A DNA stretch of 64,000 bases from Schizochytrium sp. TIO01 (taxonomy: Eukaryota; Sar; Bigyra; Thraustochytrida; Thraustochytriidae), in contig SMSO01000032.1 of assembly GCA_004764695.1 (NCBI GenBank), positions 766,501-830,500 on the forward strand, read 5' to 3'. Made by a program: the position numbers and the translations under genes. Of the stretch, positions 12,429-23,663 are shown piece after piece. Position 1 is the stretch's first letter. Every line of letters begins with the position of its first letter. The notes under the pieces were generated by a model that was not told the DNA's origin, ran no database searches, and saw only the letters and a program-made list of their open reading frames with translations.

Positions 12429-15238
12429 CCCTGCGTCGTTTGATGATCATATGTTGTTGTTGCTCGCATTGCCTAAGGTACGTCCGATTGACAGTACCTT
12501 ATGTGCTCTGTAATAATAGTGTCAACTCGTCATTGCTTCCCGAGCTTCTTGGTGTTTCTTTTTTTTAACTGGAAGACGGTTAAAATAACGCCCCGAGATA
12601 CAAGCCTCAAGCAATTGATCGTAGTCAGCTCGCTGGTTGTTATTTCAACGACATCCAAGTTGTCACTGTAGATAGGGTGCCAACTACCTTTCCCTTACCT
12701 GTCAGCATAAGTCCATACTCATGCTCGTCCACAATATACACACACGCTACACAAATATATACAAACACAGAAGAACCTGGAGTGTTCACGGGAGATCCGA
12801 AGGATCGAATGGTTGGCAGCATCTGCATTAGCATGAAGTAGTAATGCTCGCGCGCATGCCTTTTTCTTTGCCACTTTTTAGTTAATAGAGGATAGGATAG
12901 ATCGCTTGTTGAGAGAAGAACGGAACAGATGACTTTCCTCTTTTACCAACAAGAGCGCAGCAACAATAACACACACTTCCTTATTGCCAAATCGCTCACT
13001 GCCAAATAACCGTCAACAAGCCTCACATAGCCCGTGCCTCCTGTTGTTCTATTGTCCGCTATGTCCAAGTTAGGAGATATGAATGATTCTCAACACAAAT
13101 AGAGAAATTAAAAAATATTGTTTTTGGTTATTATCCTCGTTATCCTTTGCGATGTGTCTCTGTCACTTGCAATCTGAGCAACAGGACCTTTTATAGGTTA
13201 GTACCAACTATCATCGCAGGTTCGGAGGAATGTTTAGTTGGCAAAAGGGTTTTTTATCAATGTTTGTGGTCGAGTAACAACAGCGTGTGTTTTAGTGCAT
13301 CTGGTCAAGCGTGCTTGTCTTCTGTACTCTGTATAATAGTACCTCTACTTTTAGGCGAAGAAGAAATAACACCGAGTTAAACCAGACCAAATATAATTCT
13401 GACTTTTTTAATTAAAATGGCCTTTCGAGGAAAGCTAGACGCCGATGTACACTTGACATCAACCAAATAATGTAAAAACTAATCAATACAATCAAGAAAC
13501 ATGTTGTTTAAGGTTAAGGGAAGAGTCACGTATGAAAGTTCTCAAGTTGCGGGATGTAGGAACAACAGATGGGAAAACTTTAAGCATCATGGTCAGTGCC
13601 CGTCAGAAGCTCACAGTAGCACACAATCACAAGAGCTGAAGAAAGATAACAACTTGCAATTCTAAACCACGGTTTGCAGAAGGCACATCATTAGAAGGTT
13701 CCCTGGCTGCAAAGAGTATATTTGTGAAAAGAGAACGTGAGCGAATGCTTCTCTCATGCCAAATTAAATTACAGGTCTGTTCTTGGCACTACCTACGCTT
13801 GCATAGCGTTCTGTTCATCCACAATCTTATATACTTCGTAGCCATCTTTCTACGATTGAATTGATTTTTTTTTCTTTTCCTGATTTTTTTTTTGCTGTTT
13901 TTTGGTTTTATTGTTTCTTTTTTATAGTTCTTTTTTTTGCTTTTTGATAGTGCGGAAACTAAACATCCATGTGGTCAACATCATCGGAAGCCCTCCACTG
14001 TGAAAATAAGCTCATTAGTGAACTCTTTCATAGTACCAAACAATTCTATACGAATTGAACGAAAGGGTAATTCGCTTTGCTGTCCACCTGTTTTGCATCC
14101 TGAAAAGGACGGCGTTTTAAACGCCAGAACGGAAAGGTAGTAAATTGAAGTACAAAGGCAAAGGAGTGAGTATAAGGCAATCTGAGACGGATTAAGAGGC
14201 AGGTGGGGTAGGTCTTCCTAGTAAGAGTACCATATTATTTTGAGATCAAGTCATCTTAACGTGAGGTTTCACCACCACAAAATTATAGAGCAAGCTCAGA
14301 CTGGCATGCTCGATATAAAGCCTCGTAACGAGAGTAGAAAATGTACGTTGAGAAAGGAGAAGAGAAATACAGAGAACAGTACTTGGATGGTAGAAGTGAG
14401 ACGCTCAATTGACAATGAGTGGGATCCAATAGACCTTTCAATAAATTCAACCGCAAGAGAAATATCAAAATGTTGGAAGGTCGCACAACTTGAGAATAGA
14501 CAAATCAGTACGTTGACTTGAGCTTCGTAAAATTAAGAGCATATATCAGATCGACTTGCTACTCACCCAAAGTTGTTCTTCCCCTTTTGGCTATTGAGCT
14601 CATCAGGATGTATCACGTCTTGCAATGGTTGATAACTTTAAGATCCAGGTTGGATGTGAAAGCATCAGCATTGTTCAAGTCATGGAAAGCTCACACATGA
14701 ATATTTGAAAAATCGCCGTGAGACTGTGAAGAAAAGTGTGCACAAGATTATGAACATATTGTGAACCACATTTTACACAACTGACGTCTGCACGTGCAAA
14801 AATGCATAATGGCTTTTCCAAAAAGAAAGTAAACAGTCTTCCATGTGAACGCTTTCCTGCATATGCCCTCAACTGTTTGTTGGTTTAGTCTATCAGATTC
14901 TCTCCACCCAGCTAGACGTTTGAGCGTCATGAAATGCTCTAATCCGTCCATCACGATTCTACAGTCTCCTAACTGGCCTTTCTGACCATACTATGTTCTA
15001 CTATTTGTGTTTTGTTTGCTTTTGTTTGTTTGTTTATTTTGATTGAAGGGAGGGATTGGGATGTTGAATGATCTGTTACAACAGTAACGATCACGAATAT
15101 GAGGAGCATGCTCATCTACATGTAGCATGTTTTGATTCAAACATTGTCATTATTATTGCAAAGTGAAGACCGACGAAGTCGTTACCATAGCAATAATAAC
15201 CCAAGTTTAAAAAAAAAATTGTCTTCGCCCCGAAGTGA

Positions 15239-16837
15239 TTAATCAACGTAAAGCTCACGCGGAATCTCGGCAGGGATGGGCTGAATTTCAGTGGCAAGTT
15301 CTTTTTCAATACGGAAGAGATCATGACGATCCTCGTACGTAATGAAACTAATAGACAAACCACGATGACCAAAACGGCCAGAACGACCGGTACGGTGCAA
15401 ATAGCTCTCAGAGTTGCGGGGAAAGTCAAAGTGAATAACACAGTTAACGGCAATGACGTCAATACCTCGACCGAAAAGATCAGTAGTCACTAAAACACGG
15501 GCACCGCCAGCGCGGAACTCATGGAAAACCTTGTTACGGGACATCTGAGACATCTTTGCATGAATGTAGAAACACGAAGAACCCATCTCAGTAATCTTAC
15601 GTGCAAGAAGTTCAACGCGGTTCACAGAGTTGCAAAAGATCATGCATTGATTGATCTCCAGCTTTCTAAAGAGAGTGTTGAGACAATGAAGCTTCTGACG
15701 TTCGTCTACAAAGGCGTAGTACTGAGTAACACCCTTGAGAGTGAGCTCATCCATGAGGTTGATCTCATATGGCCGCGGCACGTTGCGATCCTTGAAACGT
15801 TTTACGGACATTGGGAAGGTGGCAGAGAACAGCATAATTTGACGGTCCTTTGCACACATGTTGAGAATTTCCTCACAGAGTACCTCAAACTCAGGAGCCA
15901 ATAGCTTGTCAGCCTCGTCCATCACCACAGTGGTACATTGATCAAGCTTAGCAATGTTCTTGCGTGCAAGATCCAAAAGTCGACCAGGAGTGGCCACAAT
16001 GATGTGCACCGGGTTGTACAAACGCATGATATCATCACGCAACATAGTGCCACCAGTGGTCACCATGACCTGCACATCCATATGTTTGCCGATCTCCTTG
16101 AAAATAGCCGAAGTCTGCAATGCCAGCTCACGCGTGGGCAAAAGAACCAACGACTGGATGTGGTCTTTGCTTGTGTCCACCTTCTCAAGGCAGGGGATGA
16201 TGAAAGCAGCAGTTTTACCAGTACCGTTCTTGGCACGGGCCAAAAGGTTACGACCGGCCATCGCAATAGGAATAGCCTCTTCTTGGATTGGGGACGGCTT
16301 TTCAAAACCCTTTTCGAAAATGCCCATCAAGAGCTCGCGCTTGAGGAAGTAGTCCTCAAAGTCATTGCCCTTAGTCTTCGTCACATCCTCCGTCTTGAAC
16401 CGGGTGTCCTTTGGTGGCGCCTTGAGTCCTGCGCGCCAGTCATCAGGAGCAAGAGTAGTGCTAGCATTTGCTGCCTCTTGACTCTCTTGGGCTGTTGAGC
16501 TGCTACTCGAACTGGCCTGTGCACTGCTAGAGGGAGCAGTTTGCTGCTGTGCTGGAGGCTTTTGCAATTCTTGCTGCTTCTGCGGCTGCTGACCTTGCGA
16601 TTGCTGTTGTTGAGGGGCCATGGGTGGGGCCATGCCAGGCCCAGGGATTGACTGCGGGGTCATCATTTGCATTCCATATGCGCTGCCAAGCATACCGTTT
16701 GGCTGCTGCATTTGGTGTCCGTAGTACTGCTGGTACGCCATGTGTGGGTGCTGTTGCTGTTGTTGAGCTTGTTGAGGCTGTCCGCCAGGCTGCTGGCCCT
16801 GGTAGAAGCCATTGGTATATCCGTGTTGTTGTTGCAT
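15239..16837 (-). CDS. DHH1: DEAD-box RNA helicase, Dhh1/DDX6/Me31B family
   Basis: This 532-residue ATP-dependent RNA helicase belongs to the group that promotes decapping and translational repression in P-bodies. Residues 1 to about 130 are low-complexity and Gln/Pro/Met/Ser-rich, of the kind often linked to condensates. The core has a Q motif ([18 protein letters not shown], then PSPIQ), motif I AKNGTGKT (202-209), Ia PTRELAL (234-240), Ib [15 protein letters not shown] (307-310), III SAT (338-340), [12 protein letters not shown] and [10 protein letters not shown] (481-488). AKNGTGKT rather than AQTGTGKT, the [10 protein letters not shown] start and a C-terminus ending IPRELYVD are typical of the Dhh1/DDX6 subgroup and separate it from eIF4A. 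The protein ends directly after the second RecA domain. The start is an ATG in CGAAAAATG context. The ORF is unbroken. Confidence 0.97.
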   Translation of the reverse strand: MQQQHGYTNGFYQGQQPGGQPQQAQQQQQHPHMAYQQYYGHQMQQPNGMLGSAYGMQMMTPQSIPGPGMAPPMAPQQQQSQGQQPQKQQELQKPPAQQQTAPSSSAQASSSSSSTAQESQEAANASTTLAPDDWRAGLKAPPKDTRFKTEDVTKTKGNDFEDYFLKRELLMGIFEKGFEKPSPIQEEAIPIAMAGRNLLARAKNGTGKTAAFIIPCLEKVDTSKDHIQSLVLLPTRELALQTSAIFKEIGKHMDVQVMVTTGGTMLRDDIMRLYNPVHIIVATPGRLLDLARKNIAKLDQCTTVVMDEADKLLAPEFEVLCEEILNMCAKDRQIMLFSATFPMSVKRFKDRNVPRPYEINLMDELTLKGVTQYYAFVDERQKLHCLNTLFRKLEINQCMIFCNSVNRVELLARKITEMGSSCFYIHAKMSQMSRNKVFHEFRAGGARVLVTTDLFGRGIDVIAVNCVIHFDFPRNSESYLHRTGRSGRFGHRGLSISFITYEDRHDLFRIEKELATEIQPIPAEIPRELYVD

Positions 16838-18666
16838 TTTTCGTGCGTGCTTAGTTCTGATACTCCTTCCTCTGTCAAAAAGAAAGGTTCGTCAAGCGAG
16901 CTAGAACACGTGCCAACGGTGTTTCTAAGCTTGAACTTTGGATGAGTAATTGAGATCGAAAACTTCTAGGTGAAGGCAGCTCGTCGTGATATGCTGCTCT
17001 GTGAAAGGTGATATTAAATGAGAAAGAAACACCGGTGATCTGGGTTTCCTATCGCTTGTTGTGGATGGCAAGTGAAAGTCTTGTTAGGACGTTGTGCGCG
17101 TAATAAGTTGCGGTTTGGGCCTAGCTTTTGTTCGCTATATGTTAAGCCAAAATCAGCCAATGAAAAGTAAAGCAAACTAGAAGCGGGGATCTAGCGTGAA
17201 ATTGCAAATATGAAAACTACGCTTGTCCCTGTCTTCGTACGAAATTTCTGTCTTGCGCGTAGCTCTAAAAGTCAAGCTCGTCAAAAGGCTATGCTGTTAT
17301 TCCTTTGAATAAACAAAAAATCAGCACTGCCTCAAATAAAGACTATTGCAAAATGACAATCTCGTTCGCTGCACAATAATAGCACAGCTGGTTGAGGTAA
17401 AGAGATTAATTGATTACACAGACAGTATCGCCTCAACTTATGTACTTTTGGTTGTATGGGCGTGTGTTGTGAGTCTGAATGGAAATGAAAAGAATGAAGA
17501 ATGAAGAGGATATCTACGAAACCACTTTAGCAATAGCTTCTTTCGCAGCGTGTCTGGTCAAGATTAATAGCCAAAGCTTTGCAGACAAAGGAAGCACGAA
17601 AGCCGCAGAAAGGAAATAAAAGCGGGAAAATAGGGAAAGCGAACGAACGAATCAACGAGTGAGTTAAAAAAAAAAAGCCTCTCTCAGGCGCTCGATGAAC
17701 AAAATAGGCCAACGGCGAACCTGCGCCAGGAAGCGCGCTTCAACGCAGCTAGGCGTCTCGCGAACTTCTCGATCAGCAAACCTTCTCTGCCCTGCGCTCG
17801 CTTGCTTGCTTGCTTGCTCGCCTGCTTGAACTCTCTGGCTCTGCTCGCAACGGGGTCTGTCTTTCTCTCTGCTTTGTACCGCGCATATACATCTCTCTCT
17901 CTGTATGTATATATTTATATGTATGGATATACATATATATATATACAATCGATTGTGAATATCCTATACTACGTATTTGTATTAGTATGCCTCCTTTCTT
18001 CTATTATTCGATCTGTTTCTTTTATCCACTTTGTTTTCTTCACAGCACAGTGAAACAACAAAACAAACAAATCCACTCATCCCGCTCTCTCTCGTATCGT
18101 AAACAGCACTCTTGCTCCACAAAACTGCGTGATATACACCACCTCGATCTAGGCAATTGATCCGTCTCAGTTGCCAGCCATTTCAGCCTCTCAAGCGCAC
18201 GCTTTACTCTGCCTGTTCACGTCGTGGGCCTCTCGCTGTGTCTGGCTCTGCTGACCGGGTGCTCATTCAATCGCTCGAAGTCACCTATACCTCTATAACC
18301 CACTTACAAACGTGGCTTTAAATACACAATGCACCGGATACTCTACTGTAGCCGGACGCCTTCCTTGCATGTCCTTCTTTCCAGTGGTTTCTCTTGTTTT
18401 ATTTAACTAAAACATTTTAGTTTTCATTGCGTTTTCTTTCACCTTCTCAGTTTCGTCAAATTGCAATTCGCATAGCGCTTTTACTAGCAGCGGCCCTACC
18501 CATATTAGGGCCAATGGGCGCCGTTGGCCTCGCGTGGCATCGTTGCTTTCGCGTGTTCGCTGCAAAATAGGTGGGCTCAAGCTCCTTCAAGCGCCAGGCC
18601 TCCCTCGAAAGAGCTCTCCGTCTCCGCCGCCGCCCAAAGAGTCCAACTCAAGAGGTAGCTAGCTGT

Positions 18667-18699
<33 letters not shown>

Positions 18700-20943
18700 C
18701 ATCTCGAAAGCACGAGAAGAGAGACACCACGAAACAAGATTTTCTGAGCTGCCAAGACAGCACATCCTGCAGCACTGCTAGCCTTTCACCTAAGCACTCC
18801 TACTGACCACGGCGCCTTCAAAACGACTTTCCTTGTCTTGCTACCGCAAACTCGTAAGACTGCCCTTACGACTGCAGAGGCGTTGCCTAAGTGGAGTTTG
18901 CCTAGGATACTATAGTTTGTGCCCCGTATAACCTACTTGCAGACCCTAAACTTCACTTCGAGCGGCTAAGGAAAAGTCACTATTACATTCTCAATTTCAA
19001 TTTCATTCTCGATTTCTTCGAGACTTGGAACAGCTTGCCACTATGTAACAGTAACAAACTCTGTAGCTTACTGTCATCTTGTGACCGAGCTCTCTTGCTT
19101 CACAGGCAAAGCGGGTGTCAGCGCTGCTAAAGCTGGCAGCACTGGCCCTCGACGCGCCGGGGCCTCTCTTCAACCTCCACCGCTCGCCTTAAGTCTTCAC
19201 AATTGCAAGCATTACCATCAGGTCGTCGTCCAATTCGGAACGATGAGAATGAAATATGAACCTTGGTCGTGTATCATATTGCCCCACAATTGCCCTTGCG
19301 TGTCTCTGTCAGCAGACCCAGAGCTATCCCCGCTTTGCCTTTAAAACCTCTTCGAATTCCAATGTGGCCTGCCCTATCCCTTATTGGGTTGCCCCATGAT
19401 CTAAAACTATCACAACAAACACCCCATCTTGTACTTGCGGTCGCGCCAGTTTTATTCCGTACGTGTTGAAGAATCAACCTTTCAATCGCAACCACAACTT
19501 CGCGTTTGCAACTTTTTCCCTCCCTATCTTGATTCTATCAACTCGGAGGACTTTGTCCTTCAGTACCACTTTAGTGGTCCATTTAAATCAGTTTAGACCG
19601 CTTAATCCCGTGGGTTGCTTCTTCATCGTATCCTTTGAATACATGTGATCGCGTCACCAATGCCACCCACGAAGTTTTCAATATACACTTCTATGGAGGT
19701 CCTACTGCGCAGGCATATAGTGGACCCAGTGTGGTTGATTGCACACATCGCGTTACTTTTAGCAAGTGTTGTATGAGAGGATATAGTAACACATAGTCAA
19801 TATAATATGTAGTCTTAGCACTTTGAAGATGACGATGAGAAATCATTGTTGATGTTGATGTTGATGAAGAGGTTTGCCCGCTTTCGCTCTCGTGCTTCTG
19901 ATATGTTGCGTTCTTTGCGTTGCAGAAAATACGTATTGAGCCATCAAGGGCTGCTGAGGTATCTGGGTACCTCCGGGAAAGTCACATTCATGATTGTCTT
20001 CTGTTTTTCGATCCGCCGAATGTAACCCCTGCGTAAGAAGTCGCAAGGGATGCACAAAGTATGAATTGCTTTGCTTTGGAAATGACATCTTTCAATGTAG
20101 CTAAAGGGGGAGACCAACTTCAAGTTTGACCTTGACTTCTTCAAGTTGAAGGGCTTTTCCACGAAGGCTCACCTCGCCCTGAAGGCTTGCACCAAATCAA
20201 AGTGGAAAGGTAACCATAACGCTGATGAAGCTTCAAGTATCTGTAAATGAAGAAGACGAAATGAATGAAATCGCGCGTGGAAGAGTCAAGAAATTGCTGC
20301 TCCTACTGTTTTTGCTGGAAACAAATAAATACTTGAGAAACTAAGCTCGCGTACCGTAGCAGCGGCGAGCAAACTAACAAAGTCTTCCTTACCGAGGTTT
20401 ATTTGATGATAATAACCAATTACTACCTTGGGGTCTACTGAGGTGCCCTACCACTAGTAGTAGTAGTAATAGAAAATAAAGTGTCTTGGGCCTACACACA
20501 AAAGAATGCGACCTTGCAAGTAGATAATGTATCCTCACAAGTGATTTATAGATTGAATAGTTTACTTGTGAACCACTATAAGTCCATTAGTGTACTGAAT
20601 TGCGCTTTCGATCAACCGATTGCGGTTCGCCTCGCTGAGCTCGCTCGGGACGCCACGCAAACCCTTGTTCTGACGTTGGACGGAACTTCTCTTGCGAGTC
20701 GTTCCGGCACGCCTGCCGAGACCCTCGAACTCCTTGTTCTTCGAAAAGGCCCGTGCTATCAAACGTGCTTTGAGGCGACCCAGCGAGCGTCCGAGCGTGT
20801 ATTGTGTGCCATTTCTTTTGCGAAGACCTTTGTTGCCAAACCTATTACAGCAATAACAACGACAAGAAATCTTGCAAATCTAAGTGAGATTTGTGAGAAT
20901 TGAAATACCATTTCGTCGAAGTTTGAAGCTCTAGAGATCAAAG
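16838..20943. other. Shared upstream region between divergent DHH1 and the double-b5 gene
   Basis: About 4.1 kb of likely promoter and leader DNA for two divergent genes. No coding region is recognised. It contains GCTT-type repeats near 17800-17820, an ATATAC tract near 17930-17946, and a (TATC)8 microsatellite at 18668-18699. An open frame at about 20490-20903 runs up to the b5 gene but has no ATG at its start and matches nothing I know. Confidence 0.5.
18668..18699. repeat. (TATC)8 microsatellite
   Basis: Eight perfect TATC copies in the spacer between DHH1 and the double-b5 gene. Confidence 0.9.
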
Positions 20944-21609
20944 ATGCAAGAGGTTTCCAAGGCAGAGCTTGCCAAGCATGCAAGCGAAGATGACTGCTGG
21001 ATTGCCGTCGATGGTAGTGTGTATGACGTGACTGCTTTCCTCAGCGAGCATCCTGGTGGCGGCGAGCCTATCATGGATTGCGCAGGCAAAGATTGTACTC
21101 GTCAATTCGCTGAGATTGGCCACTCCGACGGAGCTCTTGAGCTTCGCGAGAAGTACTTCATTGGTAGGCTCGAGGGTGCTGCTCCTCTCAAGACTAAGGT
21201 CACTGTCGATAAGAATGCAGACCTTAAGGAGATCTCTCTCGAGGAACTCGCTAAACACAACACCCAGGAGGACTGCTGGATTGCCGTTCACGGCCTCGTC
21301 TATAATATGACTAACTGGCTCGCCAAGCACCCTGGTGGCGATGAGCCTATTATGGACTGCGCCGGTCTGGATTGCTCTCGCCAATTCGACGAGATTGGCC
21401 ACTCCGAGAAGGCATGTGGTATTGCTGATACCTATGTAATCGGCAAGCTCAAGGGAGCCTCTAATGTAAAGCGTCTTATCGACCCCAATGCTACGAAGGT
21501 CACCAAGACGAACCCTAACCTCCCCGGTGATAACGACGCCTACATCTTCGCCGCCTCTGCCACCGCTGCTGCAGTTGTTCTGGGTGCTGTCCTCTTCCGC
21601 TACTTTTAA
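20944..21609 (+). CDS. Membrane-anchored protein with two cytochrome b5 domains
   Basis: This 221-residue protein has two haem-binding cytochrome b5 domains in tandem. Domain 1 (about 3-78) has HPGGGEP with axial His36, and GHS with His60. Domain 2 (about 96-170) has HPGGDEP with His129, and GHS with His153. The four expected haem ligands are all present. The domains are very alike (both have EDDCWIAV or QEDCWIAV and EPIMDCAG), so an internal duplication is likely. A Pro/Asn/Lys linker leads to one hydrophobic helix at about 199-220, ending RYF, which predicts a tail-anchored protein with both haem domains in the cytosol. Electron transfer to ER desaturases, elongases or P450s is the usual b5 role; that role here is inferred. 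The usual microsomal b5 has one domain. ATG start in AAAG-ATG context. Confidence 0.93.
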   Translation: MQEVSKAELAKHASEDDCWIAVDGSVYDVTAFLSEHPGGGEPIMDCAGKDCTRQFAEIGHSDGALELREKYFIGRLEGAAPLKTKVTVDKNADLKEISLEELAKHNTQEDCWIAVHGLVYNMTNWLAKHPGGDEPIMDCAGLDCSRQFDEIGHSEKACGIADTYVIGKLKGASNVKRLIDPNATKVTKTNPNLPGDNDAYIFAASATAAAVVLGAVLFRYF

Positions 21610-22278
21610 TCAAACAAGCTAGTAAGTTAGCTTCCCAGGCCACTGACCTACCTTGCTGTGTTTTCTCACTCCGCGTGTTCTGCCAATTATTTTGATACAT
21701 ATACACAATATGTGGCGACATGTGCGAGAAGGTTCTCAGTACTACAAGCAGAAAATCCGCTTTAAAGGTCAATTCTTTTGTCTCAAAATGGTGCGTCATT
21801 TTACTGGCATTGTTCTTTTGTCAGCCCCTAAATGCCATTACACAAGAAGCAGCCGACGAACTTTGTTATGTTGGCCTAGTAGGACCCTTTGGTTTTCTTT
21901 TCGAGTGATCATGGGTGGTGTTCTACATGAGCCCACCATAGACTCTTTAACTCTTCATTTCACACAACACACTTTCTACCCAAGATTCCGATTGAAAAGG
22001 TCCCGTAATTAAAAAAACAAACAATATGCGGTCATGTCTTTTGAAAATCTATCTCTGTATCTGTATATCTTGCGTGCTCTCGCTTTCCTATCTCATGTCT
22101 AGGCTCTTTGTAAGACACTCCTGGTCCAAGGAATCCAGTAGTTTTGGCAAAAATGGAAGCGTTTAAGCCAGAATCACACGGAGTATTTCATTTCTTTTTA
22201 TTTTTCTATACTGCTTCTTCACTTAAAGATACGATTTTTGCTCGAAAACAGGCAAATCATTACTAATGCGCTCGCGAG
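21610..22278. other. Spacer between convergent double-b5 gene and ECI1
   Basis: 669 bases of 3' flank for both genes. A small imperfect inverted repeat (AAGCTA/TAGCTT) lies about ten bases after the b5 stop. Nothing else is recognised. Confidence 0.4.
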
Positions 22279-23172
22279 TTACTTGCGCTTGCTACTTTTA
22301 AGGGCTTGCATGATTTTCTCGATACTAGCTTGACTCTCCTCAGACGAAACAAACGACCAGAGCTCCTTGCCAGAGTTCGGGCCAGCCATTGCAGCAACCT
22401 TTTCACGTTGCTGTACTTTAGTAGCTGCCCGAGCATTCGGTGGAAGCTGCACAGGGGTCTCCAAAAACTTAAGCACACGGTTCATAACCTCTTCCTTAGG
22501 GACTACTTCGTCGACGAAGCCATACTTGAGTGCCTCTTCAGGAGCCATCATATGACCATGTTGCAAAAGAAACTCGCTATGGCGCTCTCCAACAGTACGA
22601 GCACAGAGTGCCTGGAGCCATCTTGGACACACCATGCCGAGCTGCGTCTCATTAAGACCCATGCGCAATTTAGGGTTATCAGCGAGCACTCGGTAGTCAC
22701 AAGCTAGTGCGAGAACACTTCCGGCAGCTGGTGAATGTGATTCAATAGCCGCTGCAGTCACGAGGCGCGACACATATAGAGTGTGCCAGAGCTCTTCAAA
22801 AGATCCCCAGTACTTGCAAAAATGAGACTCAGATACTTTATACACCTCATTCAGATCAAGACCTGCACAGAAGGCCTTCTCACGCGACCCGAGGACCATT
22901 CCCTGCATTTCAGGGTCTCGTTCGAGCTCTTTGATAGTCTCTGTGAGTTCGCTAATGAGAGCTCCACTAAGACTATTCACCGGAGCTCGTTGCATGTATA
23001 CCATCGCAACCCCCTTTCCGGCAACTTTAATTTTTTCTACGCCGACGAGGCTCTTTACGTTGCTCTCGGTGCTCGCATCTGCACCTCCTGCCAGGGTTCG
23101 CACCCATGACGTGCGCCCCAGAGACCTTTGTTGGAGTCCTCCAAGACCGCGGGGCGCCAGAGATCTCAACAT
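22279..23172 (-). CDS. ECI1: Mitochondrial enoyl-CoA delta isomerase 1
   Basis: This 297-residue crotonase-fold enzyme shifts 3-cis/3-trans double bonds to 2-trans-enoyl-CoA so that unsaturated fatty acids can be beta-oxidised. Residues 1-35 (MLRSLAPRGLGG...RTLAGG) are basic and free of acids until about residue 32, a mitochondrial presequence. NSLS (66-69) and FCAGLDL (101-107) form the CoA and oxyanion region, HSPAAGS (146-152) supplies the second oxyanion loop, and GLNETQLG (172-179) carries the general base Glu175. Order and spacing match animal ECI1, including the YWGSFEELWHTLY segment before the second loop. The C-terminus ends KSSKRK and is not a peroxisomal SKL-type signal, so the mitochondrial form is favoured over peroxisomal ECI2. 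It lies 491 bases downstream of TOP2 on the same strand. Confidence 0.95.
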   Translation of the reverse strand: MLRSLAPRGLGGLQQRSLGRTSWVRTLAGGADASTESNVKSLVGVEKIKVAGKGVAMVYMQRAPVNSLSGALISELTETIKELERDPEMQGMVLGSREKAFCAGLDLNEVYKVSESHFCKYWGSFEELWHTLYVSRLVTAAAIESHSPAAGSVLALACDYRVLADNPKLRMGLNETQLGMVCPRWLQALCARTVGERHSEFLLQHGHMMAPEEALKYGFVDEVVPKEEVMNRVLKFLETPVQLPPNARAATKVQQREKVAAMAGPNSGKELWSFVSSEESQASIEKIMQALKSSKRK

Positions 23173-23663
23173 TCTCTTGTTGATTTAAGTCGACGTCTAC
23201 GTTGTCTCCTCTCTGCGTTGGCCTCGATTCCCGTTCACGAGTGCGTTTACAGCTTGAGTGTCGATTGGATACTACTACTCCTTCGGTTGGGATTTTTTGA
23301 GTTCTCCGCTGGATTGCAATCTTTTCGTTTAGAATTACATGCCAACCCAAATGCTAACCGCTATATAGAAGAAACTTTTAATACTTTCACTTAGCAAAAG
23401 CACTGGTACTTGAGGTGGTGTTACATGAAATCTCCACAACAGCAGCCATGTCAAGAAGCAATGGTTTTGCATGACCAAGGCTAATGCTTTTTTAATTAAT
23501 AGTAAATGTAAACTTCTTGAGGGTTTGAGATGCGAATTTAGCTTGCTAAAGTAAGGAAAGATTAGTATAAATTCAACTGTAAAATGTATGTCCAAGAGAG
23601 GCGATTACAAAAGACTATAAACGAAGGAGTTTAATTTCATCAGGTGCAGATCATTATTTGTAT
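23173..23663. other. Spacer between TOP2 stop and ECI1 start
   Basis: 491 bases between two minus-strand genes. It must hold the TOP2 3' end and the ECI1 promoter. No motif is recognised. Confidence 0.4.

Larger units (their letters stand above)
12282..15238. other. Spacer between convergent folD and DHH1 genes
   Basis: About 3 kb with no gene recognised. The first 220 bases after folD hold three inverted repeats: two are listed separately, and the third is TAAGGTAC/GTACCTTA at 12474-12501. The rest is AT-rich, with T-rich tracts near 13860-13950. Just beyond the DHH1 stop, the minus strand reads CTTCG-GGG-CGAAG followed by a ten-base T run. Confidence 0.5.

Noticed and set aside
15224-15236. 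Bacterial-style terminator shape after DHH1 (5-bp stem followed by T run)
   Set aside because: The genome is eukaryotic, so intrinsic termination is not expected; the short stem is likely chance.
15521-16498. Open frames on the plus strand antisense to the DHH1 helicase
   Set aside because: They mirror a conserved helicase and have no independent support.
20481-20903. 140-codon open frame just upstream of the double-b5 gene
   Set aside because: It starts at GTG, has no known domain, and is better explained as leader DNA.
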